Counted from the first letter of the stretch, positions 49,605 to 62,560 are shown. The stretch is DNA of 64,000 bases from Selaginella tamariscina (GCA_003024785.1 PUQB01000032.1:1-64000); one strand, 5' to 3'. The notes: a model not told the origin generated them from the sequence alone. Numbers and translations are program-made.

Positions 49605-50379
49605 TTCTTCTAAACTAAAATATTATATAACTATTAGTCATCCATGGAGCCCTTTATGTAATACTAAATGTTGACTCTTCCTTCCCTCTCAACTATTAGA
49701 CTATTCGTTTCATTTCGGAATTAACCCTTAAAATTAAGTCGCGTGTGAAAAGTTACAACATACACACAGGTATGTACTCTTAGCTCTTTAACTCTCTTCA
49801 TTAGAAAAAGAAAAAAAGAAAAGAAAAAAACACTTGATTTAAAAAGAATACAATTCAAATCCAGGATTTAAAATATAAATTTAATTATTATAGCTATATT
49901 TAAATATAAATTTAATTATTATTACTATATTTAACTTTTTTAAATGTATCACAAACTTTATATCATTTAAAATGAAAATTTAAATGCATCACAAATTTCA
50001 TACCAAGGTACAATATCATTTCATTAGATTTACTTAAAATAAATCAAATATTAAATCTTATGAGTTCACTAAACTCTTAATTCTCTTGAGTTTAAATTTA
50101 CTTAACATAGGTAGTAAACTCTTTATTTCAAATATAATTAGAGCAACAAATATTAAAACAATACTAAACCTTTATTTTAATTAAGTTCGAATCTACTTAA
50201 TAAGTTTGGTTTTAGATGATATTTTGATTTGGCTTTCGGAGAATTCATGAAAAGAATATTCATGATATTATCTCTCAGACTACCTTGTCAAAACGGCATT
50301 TAGTTCAGATCTGCAGCATATTGTTTTTGTCTAGATTCAATATCTGCAGCATTTAATTTTGTCTGGATTATCATTTAAG
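49605..50379. other. F-box 5' flank and AT-rich DNA
   Basis: The block 'cgtttcatttcgga' and the 'gcgtgtgaaaagttac' block near 49705-49755 are shared with the upstream regions of the other F-box copies (53750, 58005, 60245). The rest is AT-rich with no gene. Confidence 0.55.
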
Positions 50380-51300
50380 ACATGAAATTGTTCCGGTTGA
50401 TGCACTACATAGGAAAACTGGTTGTCAAGTCTCACGAACTTTGAGATTTCTTTCGATAGTATGTAAAATCAATACATTATAGACAAAACTTTTAAGGATG
50501 TAATCTTTCTATATAAAGATGGATACTTCATTTAAAACACAAACATAGTTGTAAAATTTGGATTTGTGCCGGTGGGTAAAGCAGGTAGAACTCTTATGTG
50601 CTTCTTCCGCAACCTCCTGGTTCTGCGCGGCTTTTCTCGTGGCTACGTGCAGCAATTCAAGGCATCGGGATAAGTTAAACCAATTTAGAGGTGTGTTGCT
50701 CAAAGAAAATCCGTGAAGTACCTTATACTGGACAGAAAGGGGCTGGCTGCAACTTTGGCTAAGTTTGGAGCCATATTTTGATATTTATCTTATATAAAAT
50801 TGTGTAAGGTCTCCTAGATCTGTAAGAGGCAAAGTGATTCCCTTACGAGTACCAAAGAGGAGGATTTTATTGGTGATTACCTTAAGTGCTTTGGGCAGAA
50901 TCTACAAATATGAATAGTAGTAACTAACTAGTAAGCTTATGCGAACCAAAAATTTCCTTATAAATAATTTAATTTGTTGCCTCCCATGAAGTTAACTTTT
51001 CTGGACATTATGCCTGTCAGTGGATAGTTGCCACACAAGAGGCTTGTAGGAGATGAAGTGGCCGAGTACTACAGACCGCCCTACTTCCTTGAATTAGACT
51101 AGTTCCTATAAGGTAATTCATGTAAGTAACATGTGTATAGGAGAGAAACGTCAGATTCAATTAAGAATGGAATTAAGGTTTTCGATTATATTTTGCCCTT
51201 ATACTAATGGTCAGTCAGAAGTTGTAAATAAGGTTCTTAGCTTGAAACATATCCAAAAGTTATGTACAAGAGAGGGAGATTGTAATAGTTAGTTAATTAT
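50380..51300 (+). mobile_element. Gypsy pol relic (RNase H end to integrase)
   Basis: PVDALHRKTGCQV near 50395-50435 resembles the end of the gypsy RNase H/connection region. PYTNGQSEVVNKVL near 51200-51240 matches the integrase core motif (HPQTDGQSE-type). The frame is broken throughout. A sub-block at 50580-50700 occurs inverted at 52696-52820. Confidence 0.5.
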
Positions 51301-52424
51301 GGTGCTTCGGAAAGATTAAAATTAGCTAGAATAGTTTTTTTAATTTAGAATATTCTTGAAATATTATTAAGGGACAAGTTGTATATTGCTGAACGTTTTT
51401 GAAAAGTAATCTTTAATGTGAAAAACCATGGGTTGAAGAGCCATTTTAATGTTTCAGAAGTACCACACACGTTAGTAAATATGCTAATATATTTTAATTA
51501 TGTTAAAAAACACAACAATAATAAATATCGTTCTATTTATACATTATATACCATATGTTTTTATTTATATGTTTTAAAATCTATATATAATATATTATAT
51601 TCATTAATATATATTAAAAACACATTACTATTTTAAAATTAAAATATAAAATTTTGTCACACAAGAATTTATAAATTTATAAACATTTATTATATAGTTG
51701 CTTTTAGTGTATTAATTGAAAATAATTTTTAATCTAAATCTAATATAAATTATTAATTAAATAGCTATATTTATAAACTTTTAACAAAATAAGTAAGTCA
51801 ATTGCTAACTAAATCCCTAATTAAACTTTAATTAAATTGTTAAGTACATTATTAATTATATTATTGATTAATTAAAACTCTAGCTAAACTTTAATTAAAG
51901 AAGCTTAAGAGTTAGATTAATTAAATATTTTGATTTTTTTCAAAGTTAGCCTCTCACTACTTCCTCTATTTTTTGATTTATAATCACAAATTTAGTACGG
52001 AAGGTTCTTTTTCATAAATCACGTATCTAATGTCAATGATGTCCTAATCTTTATGTGGGGTTTTCATATCATTTCTTTATTCACCACTTAAAATATTAGT
52101 TACTATATAGCTCATTAGCTTGTACCATTGCACAGCATTTGTTAATCATTTAAAATTATGATCTATTGAGCCATACTGTATATACCTCGTAAGCTTTAAA
52201 ATCTGTTGGAGTTCATACAAGTATAAGCATGTTTTTTGATTAAGATTATTCAACATTGTTTGGGCTTATATATAAAGAGAAAAGTTCGACTAAGCCGTTA
52301 GATTATAGAAACATCACCGAATCAAGAAATGATTACAATATTAAGCATGTATTTTTTTTAACATAAACTAGTGAGCGGTGAGAATTTTGTAGGCAGTCAA
52401 ATGTCACTTTAAAAGAGCCGCTTG
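51301..52424. other. AT-rich DNA
   Basis: No convincing gene. Short open frames are AT-driven. Confidence 0.5.
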
Positions 52425-52429
52425 TTACC

Positions 52430-52640
52430 AAAGAACTAGCAAGCACTCAATTAGTGATGTACCCAACGTTTCAGTCAAGGAATTAATAAGTATTCTAGTT
52501 AGTGTTACAACTGAGGAACTAATAAGCAGTCTAGCTAGTGCTACAACTGAGGAACTAATAAGCATTCTAGCTAGTGCTATAGCCAGTGATGAACCAGCAA
52601 GCACTCTAACAAATGTCACAATCCATTATTCCAAGAGTCT
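52430..52640. repeat. 36-bp minisatellite
   Basis: A unit close to 'tagctagtgctacaactgag' plus 'gaactaataagcagtc' (36 bp) is repeated about five to six times with substitutions. Because 36 is a multiple of three, it leaves an open frame on the minus strand (ISSSVVALARL-like repeats), which I regard as a by-product. Confidence 0.8.
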
Positions 52641-52695
52641 TCAACTAAGCACTCCACCTCCTGCATTTTCTTTGAGCAACACACTAAAGAAAATG

Positions 52696-52820
52696 CAACA
52701 CACTTCTAAATTAGTTAGTTAAACATAACTTACCCCAATGGTGCATATAGCCACCGGAGGAGCTCTAACGATGCCGCAGAACCAGAAGGTCATGCAAGAA
52801 GCACATAAGAGTCCTAACAA
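52696..52820 (-). repeat. Inverted partner of 50580-50700
   Basis: Blocks such as 'agaagcacataagagt' and 'gcaacacacttctaaatt' match the minus strand of 50580-50700. It is probably another piece of the same gypsy element. Confidence 0.65.
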
Positions 52821-53915
52821 AGTGCTCTATCTAACCCAGCTTGTGCTGTTTATTTAGAATTATATAGATAATATGGAAAGAATTCTTGGAAACCCTGTTT
52901 AAGGTTGAAGTAGATATCCTTAAAAGTTTAGTCTAGTATAATGTATTGATCTTTCATACTATTGACAGAAAATCTCCTAATTTATAACCAGTGATATATG
53001 CTGTAGTAAAAAAATGTTACGGATTAATAATTAAATTAAATTAATAATTAAACATTTCCATAATATTTTTTAACTACAAATTTAATCACTGGTTATAACC
53101 AGTTTTCCTACTTAGTGCATCAGCAACAACATTCTCATGTCTTAAATGAAATATAAAATTAAATTAAATGACGCGTATGAGATATCATGTAATGAATATT
53201 CTTTTCATCGGTCCAGATATCAAAGTACCAAATAAAATTCTAACAGGAATAAAAACATCATCGCAATTTTACTTTTGGATTTTTATTAAACATAGATTTT
53301 GACCCTTATGTTCTTTATTTATAAACCTGACTTATAATAAAAATAATAGTAATAGTAATAAAGAAATTTTATTTTGCTAAGAATGTTTAAACCGGGTTAA
53401 TTAATGGTATCACCCATGGTAATTTATGATTAAACTATTTATAAAAACTTTTTTTATTATTATTATTAATAAGTAGATTCCAAATTAAATAAAAGAAGTG
53501 TTTTAAGATTGTTTTAAATATGATATTTGTCTATTATATTTATATTTGAATTAAGAGTTTACTACCTATTTTAAACTCTGTCAAGATTTAGTGAACTCAT
53601 AAGGTTGAAAACTTATATGAAGTTTGTGATACATTTAAAGATTTTAAATATAGTTTTAATATTTAAATTTATATTTTAAAATACATTAAAAATTTAAATA
53701 TAATTATAATAACTAAATCTATGTTCTAAATCCTGGATTATTATGTAACTTTTCACACGCGACTTAATTTTAAATGTGAAAATAAATAATAAGGGAAATG
53801 AAACGAATAGTTTAATAGCTGTGAGGGAAGGGAGAGGCAAAAGTTAAGCATTTAGTACTACATAAAGAGCTCCATGGCTGGCTGAACAATTATATCTTGT
53901 TTTAGTTTATAGAAA
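52821..53915. other. AT-rich DNA and F-box 5' flank
   Basis: No coding sequence. The last 170 bp share the family's upstream block ('acttttcacacgcgactta'). Confidence 0.5.
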
Positions 53916-55018
53916 ATGGCATCCCATAGGCCGAATAATGAGCTGAATAAGGACTGCCTGAATATATCTTCTTCAAGATCCCACTTGTGCGTCTGCAGCA
54001 TTTGAGGTCGGCTTGTAAGGAGTGGAAAGGGCTGATTGAAGACAAGAGCTTTTGTGACAGGTATGCAAAGCTGTGGGCCTGTTCTCCACATCTTTGCTTC
54101 CAGCATGATCGAACGCTATACATGAAAGAGATTGCAGGACAGAACACAGAATGGGTGAGAGTTTATGACCTGCGCCCACAAGTGAAACTCGTGTGTGGGG
54201 GCGAGAGGTTTCTATGCTTCACAAAGAGAAAGGAGGACGGTACAGACCCTTCTGTGCTCGTAATGAGTCTCATGAGTTTTCCTGCTATTGCTCATGTGCC
54301 ACTCCCTCCCATCGATAATCCTGATATATGTTGGATATCAACGTATTGGAGAGTGTTCACTCCTCATGGGAACGATGGACTCGTGCTCCTAGGCATGTAT
54401 ATGGACTTCAAAATTGCATGCTTTGATGAAATCAGTTGTCAGTTTCATTTGTACGATTCAAAAACACAAGTGTGGTCGGCTGGCAGTTGCGCTCCCCCAG
54501 GATGTAGTTTATATGGGTGTGGCACCCGTCCTATACGTCGTTCGGGTCTCACTGCGTTATTTCGGATCGTCAATGATGACTATGACTTGGGAATTGTAAT
54601 TTATAATGTCTGGAATGATACTTGGAATCTTAAGAAAATGCCACACCAAGATATAGATGCTCTGCCCTTGTATCTGCTGCAGTTTGATGAGCGTGGCACC
54701 TACATTCTCTGTTACATTCTTGAAGATGATATGGAAGATGATTTGCATGGAGCTATGTTAGTAAAAGAGAATGATGATGGCTGGAAGATTGTATATTTAC
54801 ATAATTTTACGGGGGATTCTCGCATTAATTGCTGCACAGATGCCATGAACAACATATGGACTTTGAGTCGTTCATGTGGTTCTCGCCACTGGACCATGTT
54901 CAATTATAACTGTGATTATCAAAGCTGGACTCAACTTGGAGCACCCCCGCCCTACATCGAATTCAAGGATTTACTTGGTGCACCAAATACTAGAATGTTT
55001 TCACGTGTTTCAAGTTAA
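53916..55018 (+). CDS. F-box/kelch-like protein copy 2, single early frameshift
   Basis: ATG at 53916 gives MASHRPNNELNKDCL. One G is then missing near 53959 relative to the sister copies, which breaks the F-box, and the frame continues open from about 53965 to TAA at 55016-55018. The long frame contains LQHLRSACKEWKGLIED, the family core VAHVPLPPID-like segment (IAHVPLPPIDNPDICW), and beta-propeller-like repeats (IYNVWNDTWNLKKM, YLLQFDERGTYILCY). If the missing G is a sequence error this is a normal gene of about 368 residues; otherwise the F-box is lost. F-box proteins recruit substrates to SCF ubiquitin ligases; the target is unknown. Confidence 0.75.
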
Positions 55019-55239
55019 GTGGTGTTCTACATGCTTTTGGTGTGTGTGTGAGAGAGAGAAGAGCGTGTGTACACACTGCAATAGTCTGTTTTTTAACCTA
55101 TATACAAGGAGGTCTTCAAACTAAACAAGCTAAACTCTACACCCTTTTGAGGCAGAAAAATGTGTATATGTGTCTGCGCGTGTTTGTGATACATGCGTGC
55201 ATGAATATGACTCTCCCTTCCCTCACGACCACTACACTA

Positions 55240-55325
55240 ATTTATCTATATAAACATGGCTTCAGATTAGTGAGGTCCACAATAATAGCCGAGGTTAATT
55301 CTGTGAGTGTTATCATTTGAACAGA
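55240..55325 (+). pseudogene. Captured fragment of the pseudouridine synthase 3' end
   Basis: The sequence 'tatataaacatggcttcag' followed by TTAGTGAGGTCC and then a 'ttatcattt-aacag' block repeats 17088-17210, including the last intron's acceptor and the start of the last exon. Most of the last exon is deleted. It lies about 220 bp after the F-box stop. Confidence 0.7.
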
Positions 55326-56027
55326 TAATATGCAATTCGACGGATGGTAACATCTTTTATATTGTTTGGGCACTTTTCAGTGTGTTAATAGGAAATGAGC
55401 TCGTTTATGTGGGTGTCTTTAGTTTATTTTTCTTTTGGTCTTTTAGGTATCTGTGTATGTATTGATTTTCCACTTGCGTTGTGGAACCCTGAAGGATGAG
55501 GATATTTCTAATATATGCTACACAAAATATGTGCTGCATACGCAAACAATATTTATGGCTTGTAATTATATTTGTTTTGATTTTCTTAATTTTCCTTTTG
55601 GTCTTTTAAGTATTGTTATCACTTGCGTTGTGGATCCCTGAAGGACAACGATAGTCTATTCCTAATATATGCTACATAAAATATGTTGTTGGATTAGGCA
55701 AACAATATTTATGGCTTATAGCTATAGTTATTGTGTAGACAATGGGCTAGGCAGTTATAGTGCGGTTTCATATGTGGTTGCTGTATGTTAATTAACTTGT
55801 ACTGAAATAATGCACCGGATTATGACCATAAAGGTTTAAGACATGGTAAAATTTTAAGAACAAACTATATAAAATACTCTTATGTGTCTTTTTAATATTG
55901 TCAATACAATTGAGATAGTAACTTAATAATTAACATACAATATAATGTGCATTTAACTTAATATTAGTGTAATAGTATAATAATTTTTGTTTTATTTATT
56001 TATGCAGGTGTGCGTGCATGTGCGTGC

Positions 56028-56066
<39 letters not shown>

Positions 56067-56936
56067 AGAGTGAGAGTGTGAGTGTGTAGGATTGCAAACA
56101 CATCCACACACACATGCATCTACGTATGTGTAGCATAAACTACCAATGTACAGGATATTCTTGGTTTTAGATAAGAAGAAAGTATCATGGGAACGAGAGT
56201 AATAATAGTTATCATTCAGTATTTGTTTCATCTTCTAACTACCATGGGGATGAGAGTATAATTAGTTTCCATTTCATGTTTTATATTTAACATTTTTGTT
56301 GGTTTAATATAATTATTGAATTAGAAAGTTCAGTGTACTTATATGTAATACAAGTTACAGACGTTAGAACTGGGAGGTTTCAAACAATATAAATATATAA
56401 TACCCTTTTTTTCCAATAACATTTTGAACCACATATGATATAAGGTTGAGAGCAATAATTTTGTTTTAAGTGTAATTTAACGTTGAATCTTCCTAATAAC
56501 TTGTATGATATTGTCTATGTATATATAAATGCACGCGCATGCTTACACTATATAGGTGAGTTATGTCAATTATACAATGGCATAATATGCACATTTACAT
56601 GTATGAACAACACGTGGACCGAAATTGCCCCTTGTTGTTTGTTTTTCTTTAAATTAAGCTACAAGTTTAGAAATGAAATTAACAGTCTAATAAGTGTGAG
56701 GGAAGGCATGTATCACATATGCACGCGCCCACACACACACACACACATTCCCCCCCCCCAGTTGTTGATATATATGGCGGTGTATACGTTTACATATACA
56801 TAACATATAAAAGTTTTTAGGGTTTAGAGTTTGAGTTACTGTTTTAAACTAAAAGAACAGACTACTGCAGTGTGTGTACTGTCTCTAACACACATACACA
56901 CACACCACACCAAAACGATGTATAGCACCACTTAAC
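55326..56936. other. Intergenic DNA with microsatellites
   Basis: A weak duplication occurs: 'acttgcgttgtgga' plus 'ccctgaagga' near 55470-55495 and 55620-55645. A (TG)n(AG)n microsatellite lies at about 56015-56090, CA repeats near 56730, and a C9 run at 56751-56759. No gene is seen. Confidence 0.55.
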
Positions 56937-57925
56937 TTGAAACACGGTTAAACATTCTAGTACTTGGTGCACCTAACAAATTCTGGAATTGAAAGTATAG
57001 GGGGTGCGCCAAGTTGAGTCCAGCGTTGAGAATCATAGTTTATAATTGAACATGGAACAGTGTTGAGAAACAGTTATAATTGAAGACGGCGTGGGAACAA
57101 CTCAAAATCCATATGTTGTCCATAGCATCTGAGCAGCATAGGACAAAATCCCATTGAAAATTGTTTAAATAAGGAGATACAATCTTCCAGCAATCATCGT
57201 TTTCTTTAACTGGCATAACTCCACCTTCAGGAATGGAACAGAAAGTGTAGGTGCCACGATCGTCAAATTGCAGCAAATACATAGCAGCTATATGTAGGTC
57301 TTAACGCAATGAGACCCAACGACGCACAGGATGCATGATACATTTATACCACATATACCACGTTGAGAAGCACAGCTACCAGCCGACCACACTCGTGTTC
57401 TTGAATCGTACAAATGAAACTGACGATTGATTCCACCATAGCATGCAATCTTGAAGTCCATATGCAAGCACGAGTCCATCGTTCCCATGAGGAGTGAACA
57501 CTCTCCAATACGTTGATATCCAACATATATCAGGATTATTGATGGGAGGGAGTGGCACATGAGCAACAGCAGGAAAACTCATGAGACTCATCACGAGCAA
57601 AGAAGTCTCACTTTCCTCTGTGAAGCACAGAAACTTCTTGCCCCCCACACGAGTGTCATTCGCGGGGGCAGTTCATAAAATCTCACCCATTTTGTGTTCT
57701 CTCCTGCAATCTCTTTCATGTATAGTGTTTGATCATGCAGGATGCAAAAGTGGAGAGAACAAACCCACAGCTTTGCATACCTCTCAAAAAGCTCTTGTCT
57801 CTAATCAGCCCTTTCCACTCCTTACAGACCGGCCTCAAATGCTGCAGATGCACAAGTGGAATCTTGAAGAAAATATATTCCAGGCAGTCCTTAATCAACT
57901 CATTCTTCGGCCTGTGGGACGCCAT
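56937..57925 (-). pseudogene. F-box pseudogene copy 3
   Basis: It starts MASHRPKNELIKDCLEYIFF and keeps the F-box (HLQHLRPVCKEWKGLIRDKSF). It then changes frame several times (near 57780, 57660, 57470 and 57300). Later pieces are recognisable: VAHVPLPPINNPDICW at about 57550, the YLLQFDDRGTY segment at about 57270, and an LLGAPSTRMF end near 56950. Compared with copy 2, about 150 bp in the NVWNDTW region is missing near 57295-57300. Confidence 0.85.
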
Positions 57926-59115
57926 TTCATTTCCTCTATATAACTATTCAGCCAGCGTTGGAGCTCTTTTACTTACCCTTAATATTTATTTTCATATTTT
58001 TAAATCGCGTGTGAAAAGTTACATGATAATACGTACACACTTGTATGTACTCATAGCTCTTTTCTTCTTTAGAAAAGAACATGATTTAAAAAGAATACGA
58101 TTCAAATCCAGGATTAGATTAAAATTTAACTATATAATTAATTTACATTTTTAAAATGTATTAAACTTTTAGAATATAAATTTAATTATTCTAACTATAG
58201 ATATCAAATCGAACAACAAATATTATATTTAAAACAATATTAAATCCTTATAATAGTAATATACAGTTAGTAGACATTTTATAAGAAAGTCTACATTTCT
58301 CGTATTTGTATTTTTTTGAAAAAAAAAATCTATATATAACAAACATTGATCATGTTTTTGTTCTTATTAAAATTTTCTGTGGTTCTTTGAACTCTGGACA
58401 GATGAAAAGAATATTCATTATATTATCTCTCAAATGACCTTGTCAAAAAGACAATGAAGTAGATTCAAATATTTGTATACTTGCAAATAATAATATTGTA
58501 AAAAGCATATAAAATCCCTTTTTTTCCAGTTTCAACACTTTGTCACCATAGTAGTTATACTAAACATTGAAAGTACACACACAGTTTCTTTATTATTCTC
58601 TATCGACACACCATACTCACACAGGATAGACTAGTCTTTCTAAGTATATTTTGTATTCATTGTCAACCTATTCATTATATGTTCTTTAAAAAGATTGTTA
58701 ATTACATATATATTGAGAGTGTGTTTGTGTGTGTTATGAATGATGTATTTTCATATGACATTTTCATGCACTAAATAAAGAGGAATTAGATAAGCAATTG
58801 GCATTTGTAGTGATGTCACACCAGAGCATCGTAGACTTCGTTTTTACAAGAACTGGGTGGTTTCAAACGATAGAAATATATAATACTTGGTATACGATGT
58901 ATCATATATTTATGGAACATATAAAAGGTTTGGGATTTAGCAGGGTTTAGAAGGTTACAAAACAGACTACTGCAGGATTTATTTAAGACCTCGATTTCTT
59001 AAATATATATTGGTGATAAGGTTAAAAAACAGACTACTGCAGTGTACACACTCTCTCTCACACGTCCATGTAGATCTATATACAGTCTATATAGCACCAC
59101 TTAACTTGAAACATT
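57926..59115. other. F-box flanks and AT-rich DNA
   Basis: 57950-58110 is the shared 5' flank of copy 3. 58770-59060 is the 3' flank of copy 4 and is duplicated in inverted form at 44691-45020. No gene is seen between them. Confidence 0.55.
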
Positions 59116-60138
59116 TTAGTACTTGGTGCACCAAACAAATTCTCGAAGCGAATGATTTAAGGGGGGTGCTCCAAGTTGAGTCCAGCATTTTGAATCACAA
59201 TTATAATTGAACATGGTGTCCCCCAAAGTCCATATGTTGTCCATGGCATCTGAGCAGAACAGGAAAGATTCCCATATAAAATCATTTTCATAAATAGATA
59301 TAAGCTTCCAGCCATCATCATTATCATTAAGTAACATAACTCGCATCTCATCTTCAACAGTGTAACAGAGAATGTAGGTGCCACGCTCGTCAAACTGCAG
59401 CAGATAGAAGAGTATAACATCTATATCTAGGCGTGGCATTTTCTTGAGATTCCAAGTATCATTCCAGACATTATAAATTGCAATTCCCTCGTCGTCATCA
59501 CCCGCGAAACATAACGCAATGAAACCCGAACGACGTACAGGATGCATAATACACGTATATGGACTATAATCTCCTTCAGGAGCGCAAGTGCCAGCCAACC
59601 ACACTCGTGTTCTTGAATCGTACAAATGAAACTGACGATTGATTTCATCAAAACATGCAATCTTGAAGTCCAGATGCATGCCTAGGAGCACGAGTCCATC
59701 CTTCCCATGAGGCGTGAACACTCTCCAACACATTGGTTTCCAGTTTATATAACGATTATCGATCGGAGGGAGTGGCACATGAGCAACAGCAGGAAAACTC
59801 ATGAGACTCATCACGAGCATAGAAGAGTGTGTACCGTCCTCCTTTTTCTCTGTGAAGCACAGAAACCTCTCGCCCCCACACACGAGTGTCACTCGCGGGC
59901 GCAGGTCATAGAATCTCACCCATTCTGTGTTCTCTCCTGCAATCTTTTTCATGTATAGTGTTTGATCATGCTGGATGCAAAGATGGGGAGAACAAACCCA
60001 CAGCTTTGCATACATGTCACGAAATTCATTGTCTTCAATCAGTGCTTTCCACTCCTTACAAACCGACCTCAAATACTGCAGACTCACAAGTGGGATCTTG
60101 AGGAAGATATTTTCTAGGCAGTTCTGGTCGACAATCAT
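59116..60138 (-). CDS. F-box/kelch-like protein copy 4 (intact)
   Basis: A single uninterrupted exon of 340 codons starts MIVDQNCLENIF. The N-terminal F-box is CLENIFLKIPLVSLQYLRSV, followed by CKEWKALIED. After it come repeated aromatic/Gly-rich segments (WVRFYDLRPRV, FKIACFDEINRQFHLYDS, GIAIYNVWNDTWNLKKMP, YLLQFDERGTYILCY, DNIWTLGDTMFNYN) spaced like beta-propeller blades. The length is near the lower end for plant F-box/kelch-type proteins. It lacks the MASHRP-like N-terminal extension of the sister copies, so the F-box starts almost at the Met. It is presumably a substrate receptor of an SCF E3 ligase. It is the only fully open member of the four-copy cluster. Confidence 0.88.
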   Translation of the reverse strand: MIVDQNCLENIFLKIPLVSLQYLRSVCKEWKALIEDNEFRDMYAKLWVCSPHLCIQHDQTLYMKKIAGENTEWVRFYDLRPRVTLVCGGERFLCFTEKKEDGTHSSMLVMSLMSFPAVAHVPLPPIDNRYINWKPMCWRVFTPHGKDGLVLLGMHLDFKIACFDEINRQFHLYDSRTRVWLAGTCAPEGDYSPYTCIMHPVRRSGFIALCFAGDDDEGIAIYNVWNDTWNLKKMPRLDIDVILFYLLQFDERGTYILCYTVEDEMRVMLLNDNDDGWKLISIYENDFIWESFLFCSDAMDNIWTLGDTMFNYNCDSKCWTQLGAPPLNHSLREFVWCTKY

Positions 60139-60289
60139 TTCCTCTAAACTAAAAAATAATATACCTATTTAGCCAGCCATGTAGCCTTTTATGCAGTATT
60201 AAATGTTTAATTTTTAACTCTTCCTTCCCTCACAACTATTAGACTGTTCGTTTCATTTCGGAATTTAACCCTTAAAATTTCTTTTCGCA

Positions 60290-60960
60290 TTTAAAATGAA
60301 GTCACGTGTTTCTGTATGGCCGGCACTACGAGTTAAAGTCGTGGGTAACTATTGTAATTGATCATACTTTTTAATATTCATGGTTAAGTGAAGTTCAATA
60401 CGAACCTTAAACGTATTTTAATTTTTTTTTTTTATGTTTTGAAATAAAAAAGGTTATGGTTATTTACAAAACTTATAAATTAATATTCATGAAGAAACAT
60501 GGAAAATGTACTAATTTTAAAATGCTTATTTTATTAAAGCAATTTGTTTAAACAAATAATAATTATTAAATTATTCTTTAAACATTTTAACAACTTTTAA
60601 ACATGTTGAAACTGCTCAGTGGATATGAATGTCCTTATTTTGATTACGTAACAAACCCGTTAAATACACAAAGTAAAAATGCTTCCTAGCCACATAAGAC
60701 TTGTTTTTACATTCTTTTTCACAATTGCACATTGGTATTTGTGTAGCCTTCACAGTGCAAACATAACTATTAGACACAATGGCTTAACTCACATTTTTTA
60801 TTATCTCAATATCAAATATAATTTTGTTTGTCTCCTTAATTCATTACATAATAAACTAGTGAGATACTTGCTCAATGTGGTCACATTTTCATATGCATTG
60901 TGAGTGTACATACTCCTTCACTCAGCTTATTAAAGATTTTTTATGTAGAAAATTCTTTTT
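60290..60960 (-). repeat. Inverted repeat B partner (40860-41490)
   Basis: This is the minus-strand copy of 40860-41490. It begins about 150 bp upstream of the intact F-box gene and reaches 60960, so it probably contains part of that gene's promoter region. Confidence 0.85.
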
Positions 60961-61435
60961 AAAGCAAGAAATAATTTTGGTTGAATTCATTACTTACAAT
61001 AGCTTTGAAAATTATGTTTAATTTGTGAATCAGAGTGCTATAACTATAGTTGGTTGTACTATTAAGGTCCAATCCCTTTCCCCTTAGTCAGAAAGGCAAA
61101 GGGTAAATTGGTGCTATTAAATATTTTAACTCAATACTACTTAATTTTTATTTCACATATCTCATAAATTTTTATATAAGTGATCAACTCACCATAATTG
61201 TGACACCACCATCCCACTATTTCCCTATAATTGGTCACTTATTCATTTTCATATCAGCATGTCAATCGAGTCAAATGCTAACCTTGGTGAATAAACTTTA
61301 TATACAAGTTCACCTTTGATAAATATCAAATTGAGATTGTTCTGATACCAAATTTCAAGCTTTTATCCCTTTTTCTTTAGTCAGAAAGGTATTTAACTAA
61401 TTAATGTTTATGAGATGATTCTTAGACATTTTGAG
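60961..61435. other. Non-coding spacer
   Basis: No gene. The short phrase 'agtcagaaaggta' recurs at about 61085 and 61380. Confidence 0.45.
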
Positions 61436-62560
61436 TTTTAATATGTTATTAATGTTTATAATTGGTTTTAGGGGTTGTCCAAATTTCCACCTCACAAAGA
61501 GGAGCAATGTACGTATGACACATGAACTTTTTCTCCGATTCATAGCATATCTATAATGAATTAAAAAGAGAGTTTGAATGATAACACTTGCAACACATCT
61601 TCATAGAGGCAGTGAGGCACAAAATGTTCTTAGCATAAATGTTTTCATATATACTGATTTCATCTTTACAATATACATGACAATAACATGCAAAAAGAAC
61701 AGAAGGTGATACTACTTGACAAAAGTAGCAATCCTATTAGTGAAGGTATTATAATAATTATACACGTTGCAAACTTGGCCGCCACAATCGAGAAGTTGGA
61801 AACAATGACATTGGATTATAAGTGATGTCATTTTATTTCAAGATTTCATATATCACATATCTAGATTGTAACACACTTGGAGATGCAATGAAGTTAATAT
61901 ATGTCATAGTGTTGTGTTGGCCTTGAGAAATTGTGACATTGTAAATATAGTTGTATTTTATTGTAAATAGATGTGTTTTACTTGTTGTCTCTCAATATAT
62001 GCATATGTATGTACTCATTATTTACATGTAAATTGTGTGTACAAGCAATGTTATACATAGATTTTCACATATGTTTTGTTTAGGAATACATTAATTGGCA
62101 ATGAGGAGAAGAAGAATGAACCAACAAAAGAACTTGCAAAGGAACAAGAGGTAAGGATAGAAGAAGTATTGGAGAAGCATGATAAGAACCTACTACAAAA
62201 CTAAAGAAGAGGATTGTGTTAAGTCACGACCTAAGAGTATGATAAAAAAAGGAGGCTTGATTCAAAAGTAAGGCAAAAGCAAGGAACAAGACAAGAACAA
62301 GAAACATAACAATAATGATTGTAAATTGTACAACAATTAAGTCGGAGCTTTAATACTCACACTCCAAGAGCTAATCTAGGCATATGCTAAAAATGATACT
62401 TCAAAAAACTAATTTAGGCATGAACTAAAAATAATGTCCATTATCCTATAGGTATATAGGCATATCATGTATCCTATATCCTGTATCCTATATTTTATAA
62501 GTTGTATCGTGTAAGCATATTTTGTATTCTGTATCGAGTCGTGACAACACATCCTCCCTA
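61436..62560 (-). repeat. Direct repeat A partner and probable 3' LTR of a gypsy element
   Basis: 61436-62125 aligns with 39490-40160. On the minus strand TGTTGTCACGACTCG near 62555 is a typical LTR start, about 45 bp from the end of the chromodomain frame. The LTR therefore plausibly extends leftward from there. Confidence 0.6.

Noticed and set aside
52425..52619. 64-codon minus-strand frame with Leu/Ser repeats
   Set aside because: It follows from the 36-bp minisatellite, whose length is a multiple of three.
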